A stretch of DNA of 41,434 nucleotides from Caloramator proteoclasticus DSM 10124 (GTDB lineage: Bacteria > Bacillota > Clostridia > Clostridiales > Caloramatoraceae): contig NZ_FQVG01000018.1 in NCBI RefSeq assembly GCF_900129265.1, positions 1-41,434 of the forward strand. Direction: 5' to 3'. The position numbers were made by a program, and so were the translations under genes. The notes beneath the pieces are model-generated. The model was not told the origin of the DNA. It did not search any database and worked only from the letters and a program-made list of their open reading frames with translations. Positions within the stretch are counted from its first letter, which is position 1. Each line of letters starts with the position of its first letter. Shown here in pieces: positions 33,651 to 41,272 of this stretch.

Positions 33651-35114
33651 TTGTATAAGATGGATCAAACTAAAACACCAATATTTGATGCTTTGATGGA
33701 ATATGTAAAGAGAGATACTATTCCCTTCCATGTACCTGGGCACAAAAAGGGCGATGGAATGGATAATAAGTTTAAGGAGTTTGTTGGTACAAACATTCTT
33801 TCTATCGATGTTACTGTATTTAAATTAGTTGATAGCCTGCACCACCCAAAGGGGCCTATAAAGGAGGCAATGATGCTTGCGGCTGATGCCTATGGTTCTG
33901 ATATGGCCTTTATTTCAATCCACGGAACAAGTGGTGCAATTCAGGCAATGATTATGTCTGTTGTGGGAGAAGGGGATAAGATAATAATCCCAAGAAATGT
34001 ACATAAGTCTGTTACAGCAGGTATTATTTTATCTGGGGCAGTTCCTGTTTATATGCAACCTGAGGTTGATAAAAATCTTGGTATTGCACATAATGTTACA
34101 CCTGAGACGGTGGAAAAAACTCTTAGGGAAAACCCTGATGCAAAGGCAGTTTTGATTATTAATCCTACATACTATGGTGTTGCAACGGATATAAAAAAGA
34201 TTGCAGATATTGTACACAGCTACGACATTCCACTAATAGTTGACGAAGCCCACGGACCACACTGTGGTTTTAATGAAAAACTACCTATGTCTGCTATGCA
34301 GGCAGGTGCTGATATTTGTGCCCAAAGCACCCATAAGATTATTGGTGCAATGACACAAGCGTCATTTTTACAGGTTAGAGCTGGAAGGGTTGATATAAAT
34401 AGAGTTCAGCAGATTATGAATCTACTTCAAACAACCAGCCCATCTTACCCTCTTATGGCTTCCCTTGATGTTGCAAGAATGCAGGTTGCAACAAAAGGAA
34501 GGGAGCTTTTAGATAAGGCAATAGAACTTGCAACCTATGCAAGACGTGAGATAAATAAGATACCGGGGCTATACTGCTTTGGTGAGGAGATACTTGGACA
34601 GCCTGGAGCCTTTTCCTTTGACCCAACTAAGATTACAGTAAACTGTAAGGGGCTTGGGCTTACAGGATATGAGCTTGACCAAATACTTGCAGATGAATAC
34701 CATATACAGATGGAGCTATCTGATTTATATAACATACTTGCGGTTGGTTCCTTTGGAGATACTAAGGAGAAGATGGATAAGTTTATATCTGCTCTTAAGG
34801 AAATTTCTGATAGATACTATGGAACAAGACCTGCAATAGGAAATGTTCTTGATCTTCCAGGAATTCCAAAGAGGGCTGTTACTCCAAGACAGGCCTTTAA
34901 TGGTAAAAAGAAATGTGTTCCATTAAAGGAAAGTGTTGGGCTTGTTTCTGCAGAGTTTCTTCTTGCATATCCTCCAGGTATTCCAATTGTATGTCCTGGT
35001 GAGATTATAAACGAAGAGGTTATAGATTATGTTCAAGCTCTAAAGGATGCAAACCTATATGTGCAGGGAACTGAAGATCCAAATGTTGAATATATTAAGG
35101 TTTTAGAAATGTAG
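33651..35114 (+). CDS. speA: Orn/Lys/Arg decarboxylase family (SpeA-like)
   Basis: A PLP-dependent basic amino acid decarboxylase, about 487 residues, of the short Gram-positive type that lacks the N-terminal wing domain. Visible motifs are FHVPGHKKGDGM near the start, SIHGTSGAIQAM, VDEAHGPHCGF and the PLP lysine in QSTHKIIGAMTQ, then the family C-terminus with LAYPPGIPIVCPGE. It resembles Bacillus SpeA (arginine decarboxylase) closely in layout, but lysine or ornithine specificity cannot be excluded. The start is a TTG at 33651, eight bases after GAGGGTGG; the GTG at 33639 lies inside that site. It is the only complete gene on the plus strand. Confidence 0.92.
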   Translation: MYKMDQTKTPIFDALMEYVKRDTIPFHVPGHKKGDGMDNKFKEFVGTNILSIDVTVFKLVDSLHHPKGPIKEAMMLAADAYGSDMAFISIHGTSGAIQAMIMSVVGEGDKIIIPRNVHKSVTAGIILSGAVPVYMQPEVDKNLGIAHNVTPETVEKTLRENPDAKAVLIINPTYYGVATDIKKIADIVHSYDIPLIVDEAHGPHCGFNEKLPMSAMQAGADICAQSTHKIIGAMTQASFLQVRAGRVDINRVQQIMNLLQTTSPSYPLMASLDVARMQVATKGRELLDKAIELATYARREINKIPGLYCFGEEILGQPGAFSFDPTKITVNCKGLGLTGYELDQILADEYHIQMELSDLYNILAVGSFGDTKEKMDKFISALKEISDRYYGTRPAIGNVLDLPGIPKRAVTPRQAFNGKKKCVPLKESVGLVSAEFLLAYPPGIPIVCPGEIINEEVIDYVQALKDANLYVQGTEDPNVEYIKVLEM

Positions 35115-35149
35115 AAGGCAGAGTTTATTCTGCCTTCTACATTTTTTGT
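35108..35149 (+). terminator. Strong intrinsic terminator of the decarboxylase gene
   Basis: AATGTAGAAGGCAGA (35108-35122) is perfectly complementary to TCTGCCTTCTACATT (35129-35143), loop of 6, then a T run. The stop codon TAG (35112-35114) lies within the stem. Confidence 0.92.
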
Positions 35150-35166
35150 CCCATTTATATTATTTA

Positions 35167-36105
35167 CTACATACCATAGACTGACTTTAACTCAAAAAGC
35201 AAATCTATGCTGACATTATTAAATAATACCTGCTTAAACTCTTCCTTCTGTTGAGGTGTTAATTTATTATAGAGTGCCTTAACCTTTGGGATATCCTTTG
35301 TGTAATCGTATTTAGAAGTTTTAGTCATTGAATTTAATGTATTTTGTATTTGATATATTATCTGCTTCTGCTCTTTTAATTTTAAATTAGATAATGTTTT
35401 ATCAAGTTGAGAGTTAAGTTTATTTATTAATACAATTCTTTTATTGGAATTTTGGGTTGTAGTATTTGTTTGTTTTTGAGTTTTAGTTTGAGATTGGGTT
35501 GTATTTTGTGGACTCTTTTGGTTATTTTCTTCTTGCTTGCTAAAAATCAAGTTTTCCCTTTTTGTAAAATTCACTGTTATTTGTTTTGGTTCTAAATATA
35601 TTTCTGTTATGTTTACATGAAATTTTTCCTTTGGAAACTTTATTTTTTCACCTTTTATATAATCGTTTTGTTTATCCTTTAGAAAATTGAATACTAAGGA
35701 TTTTGGAACATTAAGTCTTCCTACCTTAAAACTACTTGGGTTAAGATAAATATATTCATTATCTATTTCAAAACTTCCCTTAATGGAAACCTGTGCTCTA
35801 TATTTTTGATATAATATTTGGGCTATTAGTTCAATATCGTCACTGCCTATTTTTATATTTGCCTTTTCAATCGATATTTTTGATAAATTTTTGTGCCTTT
35901 CTAAGTATGTGTTTATAAAACCATTAATATCATCTTCGGTTGCTGTAATTGTTCCTAATTTTTCTGATTTTATGAACTTGGTCATTAAATCTGTAGACTT
36001 TCTCTCGTCAAAGGAATAGGGCTTAGATACAGCAAGAATTGGAAGAGAAATAAGTAATAATATTATTAAGAGTAAAGGTGTTAGTATAAGCCATTTCTTT
36101 TTCAT
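35167..36105 (-). CDS. Membrane-anchored protein, YpmS/DUF2140-like
   Basis: The 312-residue product has one N-terminal membrane helix (about 4-26) and an extracytoplasmic part. The segment from about 55 to 190 (EDDINGFINTYLERHKN, IKIGSDDIELIAQILYQKYRAQVSI, IYLNPSSFKVGRLNVPKSL) resembles the YpmS-type domain found in Firmicutes near the cell surface; this assignment is moderate. A low-complexity linker rich in Gln, Thr, Asn and Ser (about 194-222) leads to a C-terminal helical domain (about 225-312) with a LTPQQKEEFKQVL segment. The function is not known. It ends opposite the decarboxylase terminator and stands alone. Confidence 0.65.
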   Translation of the reverse strand: MKKKWLILTPLLLIILLLISLPILAVSKPYSFDERKSTDLMTKFIKSEKLGTITATEDDINGFINTYLERHKNLSKISIEKANIKIGSDDIELIAQILYQKYRAQVSIKGSFEIDNEYIYLNPSSFKVGRLNVPKSLVFNFLKDKQNDYIKGEKIKFPKEKFHVNITEIYLEPKQITVNFTKRENLIFSKQEENNQKSPQNTTQSQTKTQKQTNTTTQNSNKRIVLINKLNSQLDKTLSNLKLKEQKQIIYQIQNTLNSMTKTSKYDYTKDIPKVKALYNKLTPQQKEEFKQVLFNNVSIDLLFELKSVYGM

Positions 36106-36212
36106 ATGAAACCTCCTATATTTGTATTTACCATCCTATAATTATACTTTATAAAATAGGTAAAGTTAAAGCCTTTTTAATAGCTTATTTTTTATTTAAA
36201 TATCAAAAATAT

Positions 36213-36232
36213 AACCCACAATAAAGTGGGCT
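36213..36232 (-). terminator. Terminator hairpin at the stop codon of the unknown gene
   Basis: AACCCAC (36213-36219) pairs with GTGGGCT (36226-36232) through one G-T pair. On the minus strand it is followed by ATATTTTTG. The hairpin overlaps the stop codon at 36231-36233. Confidence 0.6.
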
Positions 36233-37064
36233 ATCTTAATTTGCTTAATTTCTCTTCAACATTTTTTTTGTCCATAGAATCAAGGTATTTAATATATTCC
36301 TTATCACTCATATCCAGTACTGGTTCATATACGGTTAAAACTTTTTTAAAGTAGTCTATGCCGTAATCGAGTCTATTTAGGCAGTCCATAAGTTCTGTGC
36401 CTGATATTCTAAATCTAAGTGATTTTCTTTTTTTGTTTAGGGCTGCTTTAACATCGTCTATCTCATCCTTGGTTTTGGCAATTAGCTTTATCTTTTCAAA
36501 GTTCTTAAGAAGGGCACCTCTATAGTAGGGCATTATTTCATCTAATATTTTTTTGCTAAAGACAATGTTATCATTTGATAGGCTGTTTACTTTATCTATT
36601 AGTTCCTTAAGTGCCTTGTTGTTTTCTCTCTTTAGATATGTAAGCCTTAAAAAGGCATCCCTTAATTTTTCTGTTTTTTCAAGCCCCTCCGCCTTAAGTG
36701 CATCAAGGGCTACAAGCATTTTTTCAAAGTCCTTCTCTTCTCTTTTTAGTTGTTTTTCTTCGGTTACCGCCTTTGGAATTCCTCCGCTGAAAACATCATC
36801 AAATAGAACTTCAAATTGATATGCAAGATAAGAGAGCTCCTTAATGTCCCTTTCATCCTCTACCTTTTGTCCATCCTCTGTAACGTATATGTAGCCATTA
36901 ACAGTTTGGCGTACACTACCTAAAAATACTTTATTAAACTGTATTTCTCTATAGAGCTGACCTTTGTATTCAATAGGCAATGAAACTCGAGCAACCTCAC
37001 TCTTTTTTATATATTTATCTGATATTCCCTTAAACCTTCCCTCTGCCTTTGTAAAAACAAGCAT
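36231..37064 (-). CDS. Uncharacterised helical protein
   Basis: I do not recognise this 277-residue protein. The first 80 residues look like a beta-rich module (VSLPIEYKGQLYREIQFNKVF, GYIYVTEDGQKVEDE). The rest is strongly helical and charged, with likely coiled-coil stretches about 100-150 and 190-215. There is no signal peptide or membrane segment, so it should be cytoplasmic. It is followed by its own terminator. The gap to the VanZ-like gene upstream is only 44 bases, so the two may be co-transcribed. Confidence 0.65.
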   Translation of the reverse strand: MLVFTKAEGRFKGISDKYIKKSEVARVSLPIEYKGQLYREIQFNKVFLGSVRQTVNGYIYVTEDGQKVEDERDIKELSYLAYQFEVLFDDVFSGGIPKAVTEEKQLKREEKDFEKMLVALDALKAEGLEKTEKLRDAFLRLTYLKRENNKALKELIDKVNSLSNDNIVFSKKILDEIMPYYRGALLKNFEKIKLIAKTKDEIDDVKAALNKKRKSLRFRISGTELMDCLNRLDYGIDYFKKVLTVYEPVLDMSDKEYIKYLDSMDKKNVEEKLSKLR

Positions 37065-37108
37065 AGCTATCCTCCCTTATGATAGGTATTTGTTACTAAT
37101 TAATGTTT

Positions 37109-37552
37109 TTATTTTACCACAATTCTTTTACTTTTCCAATTTATTATTTTGATAAAGGATATACCAATAAGTGCACCCGCAGAATCAATAAATACATCCA
37201 TAACTCTTGGCCCTCTGCCTGGGACAAAATACTGATGTACTTCATCTGATATAGCATATAAAAAACAAAATATAAATGCTATTAAAAACTTGTTTTTTAT
37301 TTTTATGTGGTTTATGTATAAAAGGGATAGGCTTCCTAAGAACATAAATAAAAAGAAATGGGCATTTTTCCTAACATAAAAATCTAAGCGTTCTCTACCT
37401 ACCTTTTTATCAATATCCTTTCCTGTTGTTATCTTTACTGTTTCAATTATTTTTCTATTTCTACTATGGGATATATTTGCAGGTTCTGATGATAGGTAAA
37501 ATATAAATGACATATACAACAATAAAAAAATAAATAGTAATTTACGCTTCAT
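37109..37552 (-). CDS. VanZ-like membrane protein
   Basis: A 147-residue protein with four membrane helices and the VanZ-family motifs: SSEPANISHSRN after the first helix, RKNAHFFLFMFLGSLSLLY, and the highly conserved SDEVHQYFVPGRGPRVMDVFIDSAGALIG near the end. VanZ itself gives low-level teicoplanin resistance; the many chromosomal relatives have no settled function and are thought to act in the cell envelope. Nothing around it is a glycopeptide-resistance gene, so resistance should not be inferred. Confidence 0.88.
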   Translation of the reverse strand: MKRKLLFIFLLLYMSFIFYLSSEPANISHSRNRKIIETVKITTGKDIDKKVGRERLDFYVRKNAHFFLFMFLGSLSLLYINHIKIKNKFLIAFIFCFLYAISDEVHQYFVPGRGPRVMDVFIDSAGALIGISFIKIINWKSKRIVVK

Positions 37553-37765
37553 TGCAATCTACCTCTTATAGTTTTGTTTTATATATGATGCCCTTGTATT
37601 TGTAATATTATACCATATGTTTATTATTTGCAAAATATATACAGATTCAATAAAAAAAGTTTCAATCTATTAAAATAGTTATATATTGATTAACCAATGA
37701 AAGATTTCTTAGACATCCATTCTACAGCTTAAACAATTCTAACCTTTTCTATATTTTAAAAAATG

Positions 37766-37918
37766 CTACCCTTGTGATGCTATCGTCCCGATAGCCGCTC
37801 GGTTTGACACATCCTGCCGAATTACGGACTTTTCTACGTCTAACCCTAAAAATTGCTAAAGCTCATTAAATATCCCATTTTGAAATCCTTTTATGAGGCA
37901 CTTTAATACTCTATCTAA
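37766..37918 (-). pseudogene. Unidentified protein-coding remnant, C-terminal part
   Basis: A 50-codon minus-strand stretch reads LDRVLKCLIKGFQNGIFNEL, TAG, QFLGLDVEKSVIRQDVSNRA, AIGTIASQG, stop at 37766-37768. The composition looks coding and the base composition (about 45% GC in 37766-37850) stands out from its surroundings. The in-frame TAG at 37856-37858 shows it is dead. I do not recognise the family; a transposase or other mobile-element protein is possible. The DNA also contains GCTATCG-TCC-CGATAGC, a perfect hairpin. Confidence 0.4.
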
Positions 37919-37934
37919 AGTAAGTTAATTAATA

Positions 37935-37984
37935 AAACTGGCAGTACATATCAAAAGTTATAAGTGATATGACTGCCAGTTTTA
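37935..37984 (-). terminator. Long terminator of the ftsE-ftsX-M23 operon
   Basis: AAAACTGGCAGT at 37935-37946 pairs with ACTGCCAGTTTT at 37973-37984, and the inner bases CATATCA pair with TGATATG, for about 19 bp in all. A-rich sequence on the left gives a T-rich tail on the minus strand. It lies five bases after the M23 stop. Confidence 0.85.
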
Positions 37985-37988
37985 ATAT

Positions 37989-39146
37989 CTATTGTCCAAC
38001 TATATAATAAGGTGTTGGGTCTACAGGAACACCATTTTTTCTTATTTCAAAATGTAGGTGAGGACCTGATGATAGACCAGTGTTACCTGATTTTCCAATC
38101 ATCTGTCCCTTTTCAACAACTTGTCCAACTGAAACGGATATCTTTGAAAGGTGGGCATAGGTTGAGGTTAATCCATCCCCGTGGTCTATTATGACTACGT
38201 TCCCATAGCTCTTCATATACTGTGCTATTATTACCTCACCCTTTGCCATTGAATAAATAGGTGTTCCTGTTGGAACTGCAATATCCATACCATTGTGCAT
38301 TCTTGCATAGCCTAAAACTGGATGCATTCTCATTCCAAATGGTGATGTTACTTTTGGAATATAGCCTAAGTCGCTTACTTTAATAATACCTGTTTTTGAA
38401 AAAGTGCCGAAGTTATTGTTTTTCTTTTGTCTTGCCTGAATCTCCTTTATTTGTTTTTCAAGCAGATTCGATTCCTCCTGTTCAGCCTTTAGTACCCTTT
38501 CTAAATATGCCTTGTCATTTTCAAGTTTATCATAAAGCCTTCTTTGTTCCCTGCAGGCCTCATCAAGCTGACTTTTTTGAGATGATAATTCATATTGCAT
38601 ACTCAATAATCTCTGCTGCTTTTGCGTTACCTCTTTTGCTTTGTTTTCTATTTGCTCCTTTTTTTCCGCAATACATTTTAATATGTTTTTGTCATTTTCT
38701 ACTATTGCCTTTACAATCTCTGCTCGTCCAAAAAAGTCTGAAAAGTTCTGAGAGTCCAATAACACTTCTAAAATACTTGAAGGTCCATTCATATACATAA
38801 CCTTTATTCTTTCTTTATACAGTTCCTGCTGCTCTTCGTATTCCTTTTCAAGCTGTTTTATTTCTTTATTGAGCTGTTTAATTCTCATTTTAGTGTCTGC
38901 TATTTGGTTATCTAAGTTCTCTATGCTATTTTGCAACTTATCTATTTTACTGTTTAGATTATTTATTTCCTTTTCTACATCTTCTTGCTTGTCCTTTACA
39001 TCATCAATCTTTCCCTTTAGGTTTTCTATGTTTTTCTTTGTTTCATTTAGCTGTTTTTGCTTCTCCTTTAATTCATCAGCCAATACAAAGGAAGATGAAA
39101 ATGTAAACATTAAAGTCATAAAAACAACAGCAATCCTCTTTTTCAA
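37989..39146 (-). CDS. Secreted M23 (LytM) peptidoglycan hydrolase with coiled coil
   Basis: A murein endopeptidase controlled by FtsEX. From the chosen start it has 385 residues: signal peptide (about 1-24), long coiled coil (about 25-235, rich in KEKQKQLNETKK-type heptads) and a C-terminal LytM domain (about 265-380). The zinc ligands are intact: His284 and Asp288 in MHNGMDIAVP, and HLHFE with His363 and His365. It is therefore a likely active enzyme, unlike degenerate EnvC. The layout resembles PcsB/CwlO-type partners of FtsX, whose extracellular loop contacts the coiled coil. The start is a TTG at 39146 behind GGGGGG; the upstream in-frame TTG at 39161 overlaps that site. Confidence 0.92.
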   Translation of the reverse strand: MKKRIAVVFMTLMFTFSSSFVLADELKEKQKQLNETKKNIENLKGKIDDVKDKQEDVEKEINNLNSKIDKLQNSIENLDNQIADTKMRIKQLNKEIKQLEKEYEEQQELYKERIKVMYMNGPSSILEVLLDSQNFSDFFGRAEIVKAIVENDKNILKCIAEKKEQIENKAKEVTQKQQRLLSMQYELSSQKSQLDEACREQRRLYDKLENDKAYLERVLKAEQEESNLLEKQIKEIQARQKKNNNFGTFSKTGIIKVSDLGYIPKVTSPFGMRMHPVLGYARMHNGMDIAVPTGTPIYSMAKGEVIIAQYMKSYGNVVIIDHGDGLTSTYAHLSKISVSVGQVVEKGQMIGKSGNTGLSSGPHLHFEIRKNGVPVDPTPYYIVGQ

Positions 39147-39169
39147 GAACCATCCCCCCAAACCAATTT

Positions 39170-40057
39170 TTATACAGATAGGAATCTTCTTATAGAAATA
39201 TAACTTCCAAATCCTCCAATTAAAGTTCCAAGAAGGCTAAACTGCCACCAAAACTGTTTAACAGCCTCTTGAGGTGGTACTAAAGTAAATATCATTATGT
39301 TGTGCTTGATTGCATTTGCTGCATAGGTATATGCATTCTCTACAATAAGTGCGGCTATAAAGCCTCCTATTAGGCCTAAAAGTAAACCTTCTAATATAAA
39401 TGGCCATCTTATAAACCAATCTGTTGCACCTATATATTTCATTATGCTTATTTCTCTTTTTCTTGCAAAGACAGTTAGCTTTATTGTGTTTGATATTAAG
39501 AAGATTGAAATTGTACCTAAAATTATCATTAGGACAGTTGAAGAATATCTAACTATTTTTACAAGCTTTCCTATGGTTTGAACTGTTTTTTTAGCATCCT
39601 TTACCTTAAGTACACCCTCTAATTGTGCTATTCTTGGGCTTACATATTCTACGCTGTCTGGGCTGTCAACCTTTATTATAAAGGATGCTGGTAGTGGATT
39701 AGATTCTTCAAGGCCCTTTGCAAGGTCCTTATTTTCTCCAAGCTGTTCTTTAAATTTTTCAAGTGCCTTTTCCTTTGATTCATATTCTACACTTACAACA
39801 CCCTGTATTTCTCTTATTTGTCTCTCAAGCTCCTGCTGTTTTAATGTTGTTACATCATCCTTTAGAAAGGCTGTTATTTCAATCATATCCTCAACATTTG
39901 CTGCAAAGCGATTAACGTTTATTGCAAGTGCCATAAAAACACCCAGTATAAATAGTGTTGCTGCAACTGTTGTGATTGATGCAAGACTCATTATTCTGTT
40001 TCTATACACACTTTTTAATGATTCTTTTATATAGTACTTTATCGTATTAATCCTCAT
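39170..40057 (-). CDS. ftsX: Cell division protein FtsX
   Basis: The membrane subunit of the FtsEX complex, which turns ATP hydrolysis by FtsE into activation of a periplasmic or wall hydrolase. About 295 residues: a cytoplasmic N-terminus (INTIKYYIKESLKSVYRNRI), one helix, a large extracellular domain (about 45-170) and three further helices, the usual FtsX topology. FARKREISIMKYIGATDWFI in the cytoplasmic loop is the family signature. I take the ATG at 40057, with AGAGG upstream, rather than the GTG at 40069; it then overlaps ftsE by 11 bases. The adjacent M23 gene is the natural target. Confidence 0.94.
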   Translation of the reverse strand: MRINTIKYYIKESLKSVYRNRIMSLASITTVAATLFILGVFMALAINVNRFAANVEDMIEITAFLKDDVTTLKQQELERQIREIQGVVSVEYESKEKALEKFKEQLGENKDLAKGLEESNPLPASFIIKVDSPDSVEYVSPRIAQLEGVLKVKDAKKTVQTIGKLVKIVRYSSTVLMIILGTISIFLISNTIKLTVFARKREISIMKYIGATDWFIRWPFILEGLLLGLIGGFIAALIVENAYTYAANAIKHNIMIFTLVPPQEAVKQFWWQFSLLGTLIGGFGSYISIRRFLSV

Positions 40058-40733
40058 ATCCGTATACACCTCTTTGCTGATCTCTTACTATTACACCCTT
40101 TTCTATTGCTATAACTCTCTTTTTCATTCTATCAACAAGATCCTTTGCGTGGGTTACCATAAGAACCGTAGTTCCGCTTTTATTTATATCGTTTATTAGA
40201 CTCATAATCTCCTGTGCTGTATCTGGGTCAAGGTTTCCTGTTGGCTCATCACATATTAAAAGCTTTGGGTTGTTTACTATTGCTCTTGCAATAGCAACCC
40301 TCTGCTGTTCTCCACCTGATAATTGGTGTGGGTAGTTTTTTTGTTTGCTATATAGGCCAACCATATCTAATACTTGGGGCACCCTCTTTTTTATGTCCTT
40401 GTGGCTTGCCTCAACTATTTGCATTGCAAACTCTACATTTTCATAAACTGTTTTATCAGGAAGAAGTCTAAAGTCTTGGAATACTACCCCTATACTTCTT
40501 CTGTAATATGGGATTTCTTTTCTTTTTAAATTTGTTATATTTACATTATTTACAACTATATCTCCACTTGTAGGTTCTATCTCCTTCATTAGAAGTTTTA
40601 AAATTGTTGATTTACCTGCACCACTTGGTCCAACCAAAAACACAAATTCACCCTTTTGCACTTTAAAATTGACATTTGATAGTGCTATGTGGTTGTTTTT
40701 GTAGACCTTTGAAACATTTTTAAGTTCTATCAT
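40047..40733 (-). CDS. ftsE: Cell division ATP-binding protein FtsE
   Basis: The ABC ATPase of FtsEX. 228 residues from the chosen start, exactly the usual FtsE length. Walker A GPSGAGKSTILKLL, Q-loop VFQDFRLLPDKTVYENV, signature LSGGEQQRVAIARA, Walker B LLICDEPTGNLDPDT and the H-loop VTHAKD are all present. The frame allows a start three codons earlier (TTG-TTG-CTG), but those codons sit directly on the AAGGAG site, so the ATG at 40733 is the start. It is first of the ftsE-ftsX-M23 operon. Confidence 0.96.
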   Translation of the reverse strand: MIELKNVSKVYKNNHIALSNVNFKVQKGEFVFLVGPSGAGKSTILKLLMKEIEPTSGDIVVNNVNITNLKRKEIPYYRRSIGVVFQDFRLLPDKTVYENVEFAMQIVEASHKDIKKRVPQVLDMVGLYSKQKNYPHQLSGGEQQRVAIARAIVNNPKLLICDEPTGNLDPDTAQEIMSLINDINKSGTTVLMVTHAKDLVDRMKKRVIAIEKGVIVRDQQRGVYGYED

Positions 40734-40760
40734 CAGCAACAACTCCTTATTTCGTCGTAT

Positions 40761-40788
40761 TGTATAATAGTTATATATTTTTCTACAA
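40761..40788 (-). promoter_or_regulatory. Predicted promoter of ftsE-ftsX-M23
   Basis: On the minus strand TTGTAG (40783-40788) is followed after 16 bases by TATACA (40761-40766), 27 bases before the ftsE start. A reasonable, not perfect, sigma-A match. Confidence 0.45.
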
Positions 40789-40840
40789 CATATATAATAA
40801 CATAAATTTGTTTTTTTGTGTGAAAAAATTTTTTAAAAAA

Positions 40841-40901
40841 GTGCCACCCAGGTGAAATGTGACATTTGTTGTTAATATTCACATCGCATCTGGGTGGGAG
40901 A
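40841..40901 (-). repeat. GTGCCACCC palindrome, copy 3 (single)
   Basis: GTGCCACCCAGGTGAAATGTGA (from 40841) and TTCACATCGCATCTGGGTGGGA form an imperfect palindrome of the same family as those at 6907 and 8103, without tandem units. On the minus strand the GGGTGGCAC end is followed by T6, so this copy resembles a terminator that would stop transcription coming from the IS side before ftsE. Confidence 0.65.
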
Positions 40902-41217
40902 ACCACTTGTTTTTTTAACGTTCCTTATTATATTATGTTTTACTGTAAAGCCACTCTATATTTTTATAATTTTTTAGGAGCTCCTTTTTCAAAGCTTTTT
41001 ATGGGAAAAATTTAAAAATAATTATTATATGTCTGAGAAGTTTTTAAATCTAATTTAGTAATATTTAAGATTATTTATATAATATCAGAGATTTCGCACT
41101 TGAAAATTTTTAGGGTGGTAAGTCCGTTGATTTATAAGGGTTAAGAAATAGTAAGTAGAAATTAGGTATTTTCCGATTTTTACTGGAAAATATAGAGAAA
41201 AAATTTGCATAAAGAAA

Positions 41218-41265
41218 GCATCCTTTTTATAATAGTTTTGCCACAAACAAACATAAAAAGGATGC
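41218..41265 (+). promoter_or_regulatory. Hairpin covering the ribosome binding site of the IS gene (right copy)
   Basis: GCATCCTTTTTAT (41218-41230) is perfectly complementary to ATAAAAAGGATGC (41253-41265). The distal arm holds AAGGA, ten bases before the ATG at 41273. Against the left copy, two stem positions have changed on both arms (A-T to G-C, and C-G to T-A), which keeps the pairing. Confidence 0.7.
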
Positions 41266-41272
41266 TGATGAA

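Larger units (their letters stand above)
37553..37988. other. Intergenic region with a gene remnant
   Basis: The left part (37553-37765) is AT-rich and empty. From 37766 to 37918 a minus-strand frame reads like protein but is broken (listed separately). The terminator of the M23 gene closes the right side. Confidence 0.55.
40734..41272. other. Intergenic region: ftsE leader, repeat copy 3, IS leader
   Basis: No gene. It contains a likely ftsE promoter at 40761-40788, a third GTGCCACCC palindrome at 40841-40901, an AT-rich stretch, and from about 41155 the non-coding leader of the right-hand IS copy, including CCGATTTTTACTGGAA, shared with the left copy. Confidence 0.55.

Noticed and set aside
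37109-37552. Glycopeptide resistance gene
   Set aside because: The VanZ-like protein has no vanHAX or regulatory genes nearby; chromosomal VanZ relatives are common and not evidence of resistance.
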